In this document: positions 1-10,534 of the stretch, in pieces | Numbering within the stretch: position 1 is the stretch's first letter | Layout of the letters: each line of letters starts with the position of its first letter | Origin: Ascidia mentula | Lineage: Eukaryota > Chordata > Ascidiacea > Phlebobranchia > Ascidiidae | NCBI GenBank assembly: GCA_947561715.1 | Contig: OX387200.1 | Span: forward strand, 18,726,501-18,790,500 | Direction of reading: 5' to 3' | Length of the DNA stretch: 64,000 nucleotides | The notes under the pieces: model-generated | Seen by the model: only the letters and a program-made list of their open reading frames with translations | The model's database searches: none | Told to the model about the DNA's origin: nothing | Program-made: the position numbers and the translations under genes

Positions 1-143
1 CTCAACACCAGTCTCTTACAGAAAAGAAAAAGATTTTCGCAGTTCAGGTACCTGATGATAATCAGCAGTTACCGATCGAACTTGCTGCTTACGAAACAGC
101 AGTCATGGGAGAGGATCTTGTGGAAAAGTTAAGAAAAGCTTGT
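1..143 (+). CDS. Partial exon of an unidentified protein, cut by the window edge
   Basis: Reading from base 3, one frame stays open for 47 codons to a strong donor (GTAAGT at 144-149). The peptide is charged, ends with an acidic/basic helix-like stretch (GEDLVEKLRKAC) and includes the segment FAVQVPDDNQQLPIELA. The other two forward frames hit stops. I do not recognise the family. If the donor is not used, the frame closes at a TGA at 183-185, so this could also be the last coding exon. No matching downstream exon could be assigned before the TIR gene at 3595, which has its own start. Confidence 0.4.
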
Positions 144-678
144 GTAAGTAGTTTGATTGTGGCCAGTTTAAACATACAAAACTGAAAGGTTTATAACTCT
201 AAACTTTGCTGTAAGTAGGATCAAGAACTTTGTGCGTCTAAAGTCTAAAGCATATACTTTGCCTCAAATATACATAGATTATTTTGGGTTTTACTTTGTC
301 TGACATCCATAGAAAATCTGTAGCATGTGCTTTTACCGATACAATTTGTATTAACTCTTGAGGCCAATTACAAGCACAGATAAAAATCATTGGGTAGGAT
401 ACGTAACATTTGTAACAACACCAATATGAGCTATTGTACAACTGCAGACATACAAAGTCCAAAAATTGTTGGTCAATTACATTAAAGCTCTATTGAGGTT
501 AGCGCTTAACACAACTAGTATAATGTGAAATGCCCGTTAATAATACTCTGAAACTTTCTTTGTAGACAAACCAGATTTTGGATACATGTTAGCTGCAGCT
601 GGAAGTGGAATTGGCAAAATAAATAAAATTGTATAGTTTTTCTGTTGGATAATTGAAGAATTTGTTGGATGCATAAGT

Positions 679-747
679 TCTTGCCGAAACGTTTTTTAAA
701 CATGACAATGTTAATAACAGTATGGGCCAGTCTTTTTATTCTCAGAA
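679..747. repeat. Dispersed repeat shared with 48007-48079
   Basis: About 69 bases from CTTGCCGAAACG to TTATTCTCAGAAT agree with the segment in the 7TM gene intron, differing at a few positions and small gaps. Here only one arm of the fold-back form is clear. Confidence 0.6.
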
Positions 748-1271
748 TTATGAGTAAATCCGTGATTTGTGTTCCTATGACTGTATATGTTGTAAATATT
801 TTGCATTTATATCTACATTAAGCATCATTAGTGACAAAGTATGCAACTTGTAGGTGACACTATTGTTTACTGCTCATTTTCAAAACAAAAAAAAAGTACA
901 TCCTCAATATCCTTACTTTAGCCTGGGGATCCTGATTTAAAGATTTTTCTAGTGTTCAGGGAGCAACTTTGCTGTTTTGTTTGCTTCAGCCCTCAGCCAC
1001 CTTTAAAAAGCAAAACATTTGTTTTTTGCCCAAAGCAAACTACAAGCATCTAATGCACATTGAAAACTATGTTCAAAATTCAATTCACCACTATTTATCT
1101 GAATAATGTGCACCTTTTGCAACTATTATGCTTTTTACAGTGTGAATAAAACAAAATTATCATGAGCTTTTATTGTAGTTTGTGTTTTTGAACCAATCAC
1201 TGTATTGTAGTTAGGAAATAAGTTTTTTTTGGCACATTACAATTAGAAGGAGAAAAATGATGCATTATCAT

Positions 1272-2136
1272 CATGCGCGTATCGAGGATTTTTGAAGAGG
1301 GGCTCCAAACTTTTTGGGGAATTCCCCGATTTTCAGGTGTAAACGAAGGTTAAGAATCGCAAAATACGAACGACAGTGTTGGCGCAAATCGTCACATAAA
1401 CGGTGGCTTCCTGGCTTGCGCAATGGTGTAATGCTATGGAACACTCGATACGAGTTTTTGCGGTAGTGCTTACACCGTAGTTTTATTACTACTACTTTCA
1501 AATTATTTTCAAAGAATGGCTTGAATATATTTGTAACCAAAAGGGATCAAATGTGGGCTTACGTTATCAAGAAAACAAACAAACAAAAACTATTTTCCAA
1601 GCAGTGGCCTTATATTCCTCATTGCACCTATGCGAGCGCTAATAGTTGTTTTTAACATGCGTAATATTGGCAACGTGTTTAACAACTACATTAATCGACT
1701 CAACACACAAGAAAGCCGCTTGCCATTACAACAACGACATTTCGTCCTTAGGCCGGGTCCACACTCACGCTTTGCGCCGGCGGATTCTTTGTTTGTTTTA
1801 ATGTCCCGAGCGTACGCCCGCACGCCGGCGTATAATGAAACAAACAAAGAATCCGCCGGCGCAAAGCGTGAGTGTGGACCCGGCCTTAGACTGACGAAAA
1901 TGCAACTTGTTTCGTAACAATGCAACTTGCTTGGTAACAATGCCAAGTGTTCGGTAACAATGACCCCTGTTTGGAAACAATGGCAAATGAAAGCACGATG
2001 CGGTTTTAAGGTCAACGTTAAAGAAAATTTCTGGTTTTCGTGGGGATTTGACAAAAAAATACAGTGGCGTTTGTTTAGCTATTAAAACAGGCCAAAATAT
2101 TTCACAAAAGGGGGGAGGGAGTCCGGACCGATGTGG
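1272..2136 (-). mobile_element. hAT-like MITE, reverse orientation, one end decayed
   Basis: The segment from CATGCGCGTATCGAGG at 1272 matches, in reverse complement, the end of the complete element at 26775-27473. It runs through the shared blocks on accounting for its body (the gtgtaaac..aaggtta block, the ACGGTGGCTTCCTG block, the repeated GGTAACAATGC motif) to the block AATATTTCACAAAAGGGGGG near 2090-2110. The far terminal repeat and target duplication are not recognisable. A second MITE (1751-1885) is nested inside it. Confidence 0.7.
1751..1885. mobile_element. Harbinger-like palindromic MITE (135 bp) with TTA target duplication
   Basis: Two 48-bp arms (1751-1798 and 1838-1885) are reverse complements. 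They start GGCCGGGTCCACACTCACGC and surround a GC-rich centre. The element is bounded by TTA at 1748-1750 and 1886-1888. The related hAT-like MITE at 26775 lacks this insert at the equivalent point, so both the empty site and the 3-bp duplication can be read. A TTA/TAA duplication with G-rich terminal repeats is typical of PIF/Harbinger elements; the superfamily assignment is inferred. Confidence 0.8.
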
Positions 2137-2737
2137 TTGGTTTGGGTACTACACAAAACAGTTTTTGCAAGAAAAAGGGACCAAATTAACAACACGAAAA
2201 AAGTCATGAAAAGGGAACTTCAGACAAGTATTTACACCTTACACTATTACTAGATTCGATCTGGGTAATAAGGGTCCTCACTACTAAAAATGCCATTTTT
2301 TCTGTTAATACACAGAATAAAATTCAGCCTAACAAATCCCATAACCATTCCTCAACACATTGCTCTTCAAAAAAAAAAGCATACACCCTCCCAAAGGACA
2401 TTAAGGTCCGTGTGCCAAGGTAAAAGGCGTGACCGAAAAAAGTTAAAGGAGTCGGTAAAAAGATGACCCTGTGGCGAGAGTCCCATAACGGAAATTTTGC
2501 TAATCCCGTTCAGACTTTCTGTATGGAAGCAGCAGTGGCATACTTGGAAGCATACTATATCTCCTTTTCCCTATGAAATGCGTTTCCATGTGAAACCGCA
2601 CAAATGTCGTAATATTCTGGTGACTTTCTTTGCATTGTGATGCAGCATGTACACTGAGATGCCGTACGATACGCGACCGGAACAGTCATGTTGTCAACGT
2701 TGTGGTATGCGAATGCGTTTTCTCAATTAGGTTTTAT

Positions 2738-3238
2738 CACAGGCGTATACAAGGGGATCCAAGGGGTCTCGTGAAATATTTTTCTGTTGTGAAAGCTATT
2801 GAAAGCTAAATAAACGCCACTGTAATTTTATTGTCAAAATCCTCGTGAAAACCGGAAACTTGTTTTAATTGTTACCAAACATGTTGGGTTGTTGCGGAAC
2901 ATGTACCATTTTTCGTTCATTTAAGGACGAAAAGTCATTTTTGGATCTACGCTGTTGCAATGTCATGCGGTTACCCTGTGTGTCAAGTCAAGTAGTTAAG
3001 TTCTTAAACACGTTGCAAATAATATGCATATACACTTTAAAGTATGATTCAAAAAAAATTGCGCACCCAAATGTACAAAGACGAATACCTGGCCACCGCA
3101 TGCAAAACGATTTGCGCTAACACAGGCGTACGTATATCGCAATGTTCGATCACAATTAACCTTAACAGAGAGCGAAAAATCCGGAAATTCTCACAATAAT
3201 TTTTAAACCCCTCTTTAAAAATCCCAGTTACGCGTGTG
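2738..3238 (+). mobile_element. hAT-like MITE, diverged copy
   Basis: It starts CACAGGCGTATAC and ends TTACGCGTGTG, which are diverged inverted ends of the family seen intact at 26775-27473. Shared internal blocks include TAAATAAACGCCACTGTA and the CGATCACAATTAACCTTA segment. The flanking octamers ggttttat (2730-2737) and ggtgttac (3239-3246) match at six of eight positions, consistent with an old 8-bp target duplication. Confidence 0.7.
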
Positions 3239-3594
3239 GGTGTTACATCTGGGCTACTGAGTAGCATGGTTCCTTGCGTACATGCGAAACTTTGATTAAC
3301 AGTTGAACTACGATTTAACTTATATCAAAATAAGCAAAAATTTAATAATTATGGCCATCAAAACCATTTGCGCTGTAGGTACTTCAAACAATAGCAAAGA
3401 TCAGAACAAGGACTGTAGGAAATTAATTGATATTACTCACGCAACCGATACTGAAATGACGTCATTTAGTTCCTCTGTTGAATCGTTGAACCATTACAAC
3501 ACTTGTTACAGTAAACCACTGACGTTTGAATAATAATGTTGTGCCTCGTTCCAATAAAGGTACTTTTAGAAGTGTTTTAGTTAAATAGGCAATC

Positions 3595-6187
3595 ATGGGT
3601 GATAATGTACCCCTTAATATCCAAGGACGCACAGGGAGCAATGCGAATGAGCACAATGAAGCAATCCCTATTGTAAGCATTTGTTGACTTGCCGTTTTGG
3701 GGATTACAACAATAAAGTATTTAAAGTGATATGTATTTCAAATGGCAACAGCTTCTGCATATTAGAAAGTTTGTTACTTGCACAGAAGATTTTTTTGGCA
3801 ATTGTTGACTGTACGAACTAGACAATGTTTTGCATATATATTTTGGACTGCCATCGACTTGAAACCAAAAACAAGGTTGACTGAAAAGAAATCGAACCTA
3901 AATTGCATGATGGCCATTTCAATTGGATAAGTCATGATGCAAAACGACAAACAAATACTTAAACAACCTAAAATTTAGACTGCCAGTCATAAACAAAGAC
4001 AAATTTAAGAAATAAAGATGCTCATGCATTTATTTTACATTTTTGCCAATTTGGCCATTGGTCTACTACACTCATTTTTAAACATATTTTGTAGGTTTCT
4101 TCAGACGCAAATGCTTTCCTGGGAAGACCAGATTCGTCTTACAGGACAAGTGAAGACAAGGTAGGCTAACATACAAAGTATTGGACTGTGAAACAGAACA
4201 GACCAAAAATAAAGCAAATCTAAACAAATATCAATGGTTGTTAAAATTTTGGCATAACTACCTTCTTAGTGGCACAACAAATTTTTAAAATCTAAAAAAT
4301 GTTTGATATACACATTTTAAGAAACCCTCCCTCCTGCACAGGGGCGCAACTAGGGGGGCTGGTTTGTCGGCATGCCAGGTCCCTTTGTTGTCTGCGTATG
4401 TTGGTACAGCGCCAAATCATATTCGCATTTACTAAACGGCGGTAATCTTTCGATTGTTACTAAGGATTTACTTCATACGTCACCACAAAAAATGACGTAA
4501 TTTTTCTCATTTTCTTCGGTGGACAAGACATTGTTATTGAGGCTAACTGTTGTAGTTACAGAAGAAACTGACGCGAAAGTTGGTCAAGCAGAGTATACTA
4601 TAGTAACCTATATAGACACGTCGAAAGAACGAAATGCGAGAAAATATGCTCAAGCGTGCTAAAGTGTAATTGTTACAAAACAATACCTCTAATAATGGAA
4701 CTGTTGCATAAAAATGTAATTTCTGGCTCACAATGGAACTATTATTTTTACGTTTTGACCTATTTAAGCGTCGTTTTAGTTGAAACAAATGATATCGGTG
4801 GTCGTTGCCTGTCCCCTTGAAATTCCGCTAGTTGCGCCACTGCTCCTGCATATAAACATTTACACATTTAAGAGATAAAGAACAGGGATATGCATTCTTA
4901 AGCATTTTCTACATAAAAACATGCCTTTTGCACAACACAAAATGTTGGTTTTGCTGCAAGTTGCACAGTCTGATAAAGAATATAAATTACATTGTGCTGA
5001 TTTATACTAAGAACACTATCATGTTAAAGTTATTATTTACCAAACAAAAACCATTCACATATGCGCTACAATATATATACTTATCTTTGCAGATTTGCAT
5101 TGGAATTTTGTATTTGAAGCAAGACGCTGAAATAGCTAAAAGATTCAAAACAGAATTTGAGAATCATCCTGGGGTAAAAGCTCTGCTCTTTCATCATGAT
5201 TACTGCCCCCCACCTGGTGAACCAAGTGTTGATGAGATTGAAGATTTTGGTCGGTATTGTGATGGCTTCCTTTGGATAGCCACAGATAATTCCGTAAAGG
5301 ATTACGAAATGGGTCACCACAGAGCATATTGTCACCACAAAGCCCTGAAAGCTCAGTACAAAATATTCGTTTGTGGAATTCCAGCAGAAAACCTAACTGT
5401 CAAGCTTCCGGGGACATTAGAAGCATATACAGCCATCACAGAAGATGAACGTTTTCCCAAAAGAGTAGCCAACACAGTTAAATACTTAAGCACTAAGATA
5501 ACTGCTCAAGAGCAAACAAGTCCTTTTATGCAACAGCCTATAGGAGGAGCCGAAGAAACAACCAATACATGGTCTGCTCAAACCTCCAACATTCATCAAA
5601 ATTTAAATGATACACCCCCAAAAGCTGAAACTCAAATAGTCAATGTCACAATATTACATTCTAACCTTGGAACTGTGCAGGTATTTTTGTGGTTAGGTAG
5701 GCCTGTCTTGATCTGCTTTCAAAAAAGGCATCATCACACTTTGCTTTAAAAACACGTTTAAAAAAAAGGTGCCCTATTTGATTAATGGTATGAACCATGT
5801 TAAACCATTTCCAAAGAGAATGTTCCGTAAAAAGATTGCCCCCAAAATATAGTGTTATGACTTACCTTAGCTTTTAGCAAGTATTTACTTACATTCACCA
5901 TAGTGTTAATTTGTCCATGTTTAAATGAAAAACAAAATTTACAGCCTGATATTTAGCTTTGTTCCATTCTGTTGTAACAGATTGGAGGAGAATCTATTCA
6001 CTCGCTGACTGACAGACAAACCAAGACAAATATTACTTATGGTGCAAAAGAAACAGGACACCCTGCAAAGGAAAAACAGGAAACAGGCATGTCTGGATCC
6101 GATCAAACAAATTTGGGTGACAGGGAAACACTGCCCAAACTAGATGGCTCGGAGTCACATCCTGATAAATTTCAATTACATTCCTAA
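3595..6187 (+). CDS. TIR-domain protein, TICAM (TRIF/TRAM)-like, intact copy
   Basis: Four coding exons are supported by splice signals and phase-0 introns: 3595-3672, 4095-4160, 5093-5680 and 5981-6187, giving about 312 aa. Exon 3 begins with a TIR-like domain of about 130 residues. It has a beta strand (IGILYLKQDAEIAKRF), a second strand near KALLFHHDY, a proline-rich loop in the BB-loop position (CPPPGEPSVDEIEDF), then CDGFLWIATDNS. The end (AITEDERFPKRVANTV) recalls the distal part of TICAM TIR domains, which in vertebrates signal downstream of TLR3/TLR4. The remainder is polar and probably disordered, with no transmembrane segment, so a cytosolic adaptor is likely. An acceptor-like TTTTAG ends 15 bases before the ATG, in both copies. 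The duplicate at 15469 has the same exon structure. TIR assignment is fairly sure; the TICAM affinity is by pattern only. Confidence 0.75.
4339..4842. mobile_element. hAT-like MITE in intron 2 of the intact TIR gene
   Basis: The ends are inverted: CAGGGGCGCAACTAG at the left and CTAGTTGCGCCACTG at the right. The octamer CTCCTGCA is duplicated exactly at 4331-4338 and 4843-4850. CA...TG ends with an 8-bp duplication are the hAT signature. I see no transposase frame in its 504 bp, so it is non-autonomous. It is absent from the corresponding intron of the second TIR gene copy, so it entered after the gene duplication or was lost there. Confidence 0.88.
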
Positions 6188-7276
6188 ACAATTATTTTAT
6201 GCTGCAGATTTTGTGCAGAACTGACATTTTTCATGTACTAATCCATCAGCTGATTGTTATTGCGCAGATTGCAGAAAAAATTGTGCAAATCCTATGCGCA
6301 TGTCATTCTTTTCAATTAGATATATATATACTTAATCATGTGTATTGTATGATTTGCAAAATTTCTCACCATTATAGAGTTGTTATTTTTATGCATTTAA
6401 AACAACCGACTGTTTTTAGCATATGTAAGATGTGTCTGTACAGGCTTTTGTATTTATATACATACCACAAGTCTGCTTTTTGATCTTTGTGACAAGTAAT
6501 TACTTATGTATTTGAGTTCCTGTTTTTTGGATTGAAATTAATTTGTCAAGTTCTTCACTTGTATTTTCCAGTTTGTAAGAAGTTTGTAAAATTAGTGCAA
6601 ATTGTTGAAACATTTTTCTGTACAGAGGAAAACACCCTTATTACAAGTGAAGAAACCCATGAACATGTAGTATTAGCTACCACTCTAAAATATCACTAAC
6701 TTTCTCCGAAAAGTACGAAAACGTTCAGTACATCGCACATGTATTAGGCTATGGCTGAAAAAAAAAACTGAAAATAAACGATCACTTTCTTACCTTGTTT
6801 CTGGTTTCTATTCAGTGCCTTTAGCCCACCTCACATCATCCAATACGTACTCCAGGTTTGCTTTGAAGATATTCAAACGTTCTGTTTTCAACATTTGCAT
6901 GGTCATTTTTCTGGCAGCAGCCCAACAAACCATAGAGCTGACCATCGAACTACATTGTTTCGCTGTTACGGTCTATCGCCTTTGTTTTCTCCAAATCGTT
7001 AAAATTTTGATAAACTTTGACACAAACAACAATATTGCCAAATTGCTTTTCATTTGTTGGCTTTAGCTTTAGTTTACAGAAACTGGTTCGCGAGCGAGCT
7101 TCCGAAATGGTTCGCCGTTTGCCTTCCATTTTGTTTTGTGCTGTGTTCTACCATCACTTCAAGAAAATGTTACTCCCAGAAACTGTTTAAAGCGCTAATC
7201 TAATTTTTGTTCTTGCTGAAATTAGTTGCAATTGTCAAACACTTCTTCTTGCCATAATAATAATGATTTAATATCA

Positions 7277-7501
7277 GCTCCTCTTTTCTTGTTTTCTTTA
7301 TTCTCTTGGAGAATCTCTGTCACGCATGATTTCCAGGAGAATAAATGCGACGTATTGCATACTCTTAGAGCACAGAATACTCTTATGGTAGTGCAACGGC
7401 TCCTCTTATCTTTATTTCTTTATTCTCTTAGAGAAATTTCGCCACGCACGACTCTCAGAAGAACAACTGCGACTTTTTGCATGCAGAGAGCATAGAATAC
7501 T
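7277..7501. repeat. Imperfect tandem duplication, two units of about 105 bp
   Basis: Unit 1 (7277-7381) and unit 2 (7399-7501) share, in the same order, GCTCCTCTT, TTCTTTATTCTCTT-GAGAA, CACGCA-GA, AGAA-AA-TGCGAC, TTGCAT and AGAGCA-AGAATAC. They differ at many positions, so the duplication is old. No coding potential is evident. Confidence 0.6.
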
Positions 7502-8344
7502 AAACTCGCAAACAATTTAATATTGACTTCATCGTTGGTTAAGTTTAAAAAGAAGTTTTTAGTATGTTAAAATTAGTATTTTAAAAATACAAATAATTCA
7601 TATCCGTTGGCGTAGACAATGTTATTCCGAAGAATTTTTTGAACACCATGTACAACTTTGTTTTTATTTTGAAGTATTCGTCCGCATGCCTGTGCTGACG
7701 TGATTGAATTATGACGCAAAGCTTTTAATTGTAGCGGAAAGTCACTCCTGCACCATAGCTTATTTATTGAGATGAAATGTATGTCAGCATGCAGCAGCTC
7801 CATCATATGCTTTATTTCCACTTCATAATCTACGAAGTGTCCTATTCACGGCACGGCGTCATACAGTTGCATTATCAACTGAAGTGTAACAAAGAAAGTC
7901 GCCAACGGGCAGACAACTTATTTACGCATTGTTTACGTAAAAAAGGACTGTAGACAATCATGGCGGCAAGAATCTCCATACAGTGCGTCAAGATATTTTG
8001 ATGGTTGCAGCTGATCAGATAAATATTTCGCTTACAAATCACAATCACGAAGCGAGGTGTAGAAACATATTTAATTTGTAAATAGGTCAAGTTCCAAGAT
8101 TCTACAAGAGCGCAAAATCAGACAATGTCATAATATCGTCATTCGACATTGGACGTGTTATTGATGACCCTATAACCGATCACCACGGGCGAGTTAAGGT
8201 TTTAGACAATGTGTGGTCTCCTTCAGTATGCTTCGAATGGTCATTTTCAATTCCCTTGAAAGACAACATAATATTTAACTGGCAAAGAAGGTTATTTGGC
8301 CAACCACCTAATGGCAGATTTCAACACGGAATAAAAAGATATGG

Positions 8345-8760
8345 TTAAGCAACTGCGTGTAAACAGACAGGTTGGCAATTTTCCTCAGCAATTCAAGTCC
8401 GCGTATGAAGAGATGCGAAAGCAAAATCGCAATTGCTCAAAGTGGATTATCAAAGCGCTTGAACACCTTGCGGCAAACTAGAAAGTGAGGAAGAAATGTT
8501 TAGTGAAAGGAATTTCCGAGCTTTATTGCAGTTGATGGTTGAATTCGGAGACGAAGTTCTTGTATATCGATTTTGAGCCTTGGTATATCACCTGCCGCTC
8601 AAAAAGATCTCATTATTTCTGTGGACGTTTATGCGTGAAGCGATAGCTGAAGTAGTTGTCAATGCAAAATATTTTTTTTACTGGCGGACGAAACTACAGA
8701 TTTTTCGCGCACGAACAACGGTGGTTTGCATTCACTATGTTATCTATAACAGCCTTTAGA
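8345..8760 (+). pseudogene. Decayed hAT-type transposase fragment
   Basis: In the forward direction, conceptual translation with stops and frame changes gives FRALLQLMVEFGDEVL (about 8515-8560) and, about 90 bases later, EVVVNAKYFFYW, with a shifted frame giving GRNYRFFAHEQ. These match in order the FRALL-(R/V)-x-GDE...L and N-KYF-x-LADETTD landmarks of DUF4371/ZMYM-like hAT transposases. Stops interrupt the frame (for example after YRF), so it is dead. It may be a remnant of the autonomous source of local hAT-like MITEs, but nothing in the sequence proves that. Confidence 0.55.
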
Positions 8761-9624
8761 AGGTTTATGTTTTTATTTTTCTTTGGCAATGGATTGAAAT
8801 TAATATTTCCAACTTTTCTCTATGAAAGAGAGCCATCTTTTGTCGTAATCGTGGTTCCAACTGGGGTATCGTTTTCTCAAAATGCAAGACTTAATTGTTA
8901 CAGCGAGAATTTACGCATTCGGCCCGCAAAGTAAAAGCACTCAGCCAGCACAAATTGCAGTTGCGGCAAGACACGCCGAGTACAATCTTTAAAACAATAA
9001 AATGAAACAGAATCGATAAACAGTCGATAAACAGTCTCTGACAAAGAGCACATTGACAACCGCAAGAACACCGTGGCATCACGCACTTGGCGTTAGTGGT
9101 CAACAGTACAAGGAAGTAAGGGCAGTTACGTAGTCATATAAGGTGTGTGGATTTAAACACACAGAGATTACATGACTGTGGTGTTCATAAAACTAACTAC
9201 TATTTGTCCTTACAAATGTTTAAACGAACCATGGAAGGTTCTTCGACAAAAAATGCAGTGAAACAATCTTTAATATCTGCTTTGTTTTTGAATAAAATGG
9301 GGTGTTTATTATGGTAGTGTTTTACCAGTTTTGTCCCCTTTGGAATCTGAGAAATTTTGGAACGGTGTGAAAACCCCCTTGTGTTAATCCGATTTTTGAT
9401 TTGAAATGGTATATTTCGACCTCTGCTTTGAGGCGAAAGATATAGGATTCAAAATTTTGGTCGAAAGCAAAATGTTCTTTTTTCTGCAAACCCGCTATCT
9501 TGGTATATTGCATCGCCAACACGAACATTCATTGTACATACCTATATTGAAGAGTGTGTCTTTTCGGAGGGTGGGCAATTGGGGTGGGCGCGTTTTTAAA
9601 AAGTTTTTAGTGGGACGAATGGCG

Positions 9625-10255
9625 TGTAAATAACTCCAAGGGTCTCAGAGATATTTAACAGTGTCTCGATGGCCTGAGCGGTTATTGAGTCTCTTCGATT
9701 GTTAAATCTGCTTCTGCCTCGTTCTCACCAGCAAACCGCTGATTCCAAATAAACAGTTTATTATCAGGCTATGGGAATAAATCCCAAGCCGGCGAATAGC
9801 TTGTAGAGTCTCAGTAATATTAGCAGTGTAACAGTAATACGATATAACAAGTAGAATCGAATGGAATCAAATAGAATCAAGTAGAATCAAATAGAATAGA
9901 ATGAATTTACCGGTCTCAACTGGGCTCTTTAACGCTCTCCATTATGAGAGCTGATTGGTCAATAATGTCACGTGATATCATGAGTAATATATTGCAGGAA
10001 CATAAAATACAGTACACATCAAGATTATCTGTGGGAGCGGATATAGATGATTCACGCGTGCTGTACTAGCAGTCGCTTGTTCACACATTCTGTTGCACAC
10101 TAGCTGAAGGAGTTGATCCTCCTTGTATTATTTTACTCGAGAACATTCGATGGCTAAATCATTTGGGTCACATTATGGGATTATGCATTACATGTGCAAA
10201 GCTGCGCGCAAAACATTACGCAATTCAAACACTGGTTTCTGTGACGTATGTTACA
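9625..10255 (-). repeat. 3' LTR of the minus-oriented retroelement
   Basis: 631 bp, starting TGTAAATAACTCC and ending CGTATGTTACA on the plus strand. I found no difference from the copy at 13900-14530. It contains a short run of related AATCAAATAGA-type repeats near 9855-9905. Confidence 0.92.
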
Positions 10256-10534
10256 AGTACTTCCCCCCAGATTTGCAGGTGATGAATATAACATCAGCTG
10301 TGGGCGATTAAAAGGTTGTTAAGGCGATTGAACGAGTAAATTGCAAATGGTGGGTGCGAAAAAAAATGATATAATACGCAAATTTGGTAAGTTATTAATA
10401 GAGAAATCTCGGTTATAATGGTGCACAAGGAAAAGTCACAACAAATGTGCAATGACATGCGAATACACAAAGGGTCATTACCATGTCGTGGGGGTGATAA
10501 CAATGCGAGAAGATTTATGGATAGGGCCATGCGC

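Larger units (their letters stand above)
144..3594. other. Intergenic or intronic stretch dominated by MITE copies
   Basis: I see no supported coding exon. About 679-747 is a copy of a dispersed repeat also present at 48007-48079. The stretch 1272-about 2136 and 2738-3238 are two copies of one hAT-like MITE family, in opposite orientations. The rest is AT-rich single-copy-looking sequence. The last 140 bases before 3595 resemble the upstream region of the second TIR gene copy (from about 14885) and hold a perfect TGACGTCA at 3457-3464. Confidence 0.6.
6188..9624. other. Intergenic region with a tandem duplication and a dead transposase
   Basis: I see no intact gene in these 3.4 kb. The contents that can be named are a two-copy tandem repeat at 7277-7501 and a decayed hAT transposase at about 8345-8760. 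The last 200 bases before 9624 are the insertion site of the LTR element. Short open frames elsewhere show no recognisable domain. Confidence 0.6.

Noticed and set aside
1686..2054. 122-aa minus-strand and 95-aa plus-strand frames around 1630-2054
   Set aside because: Both run through the palindromic MITE, whose two arms give the same peptide pieces on both strands; this is an artefact of the inverted repeat.
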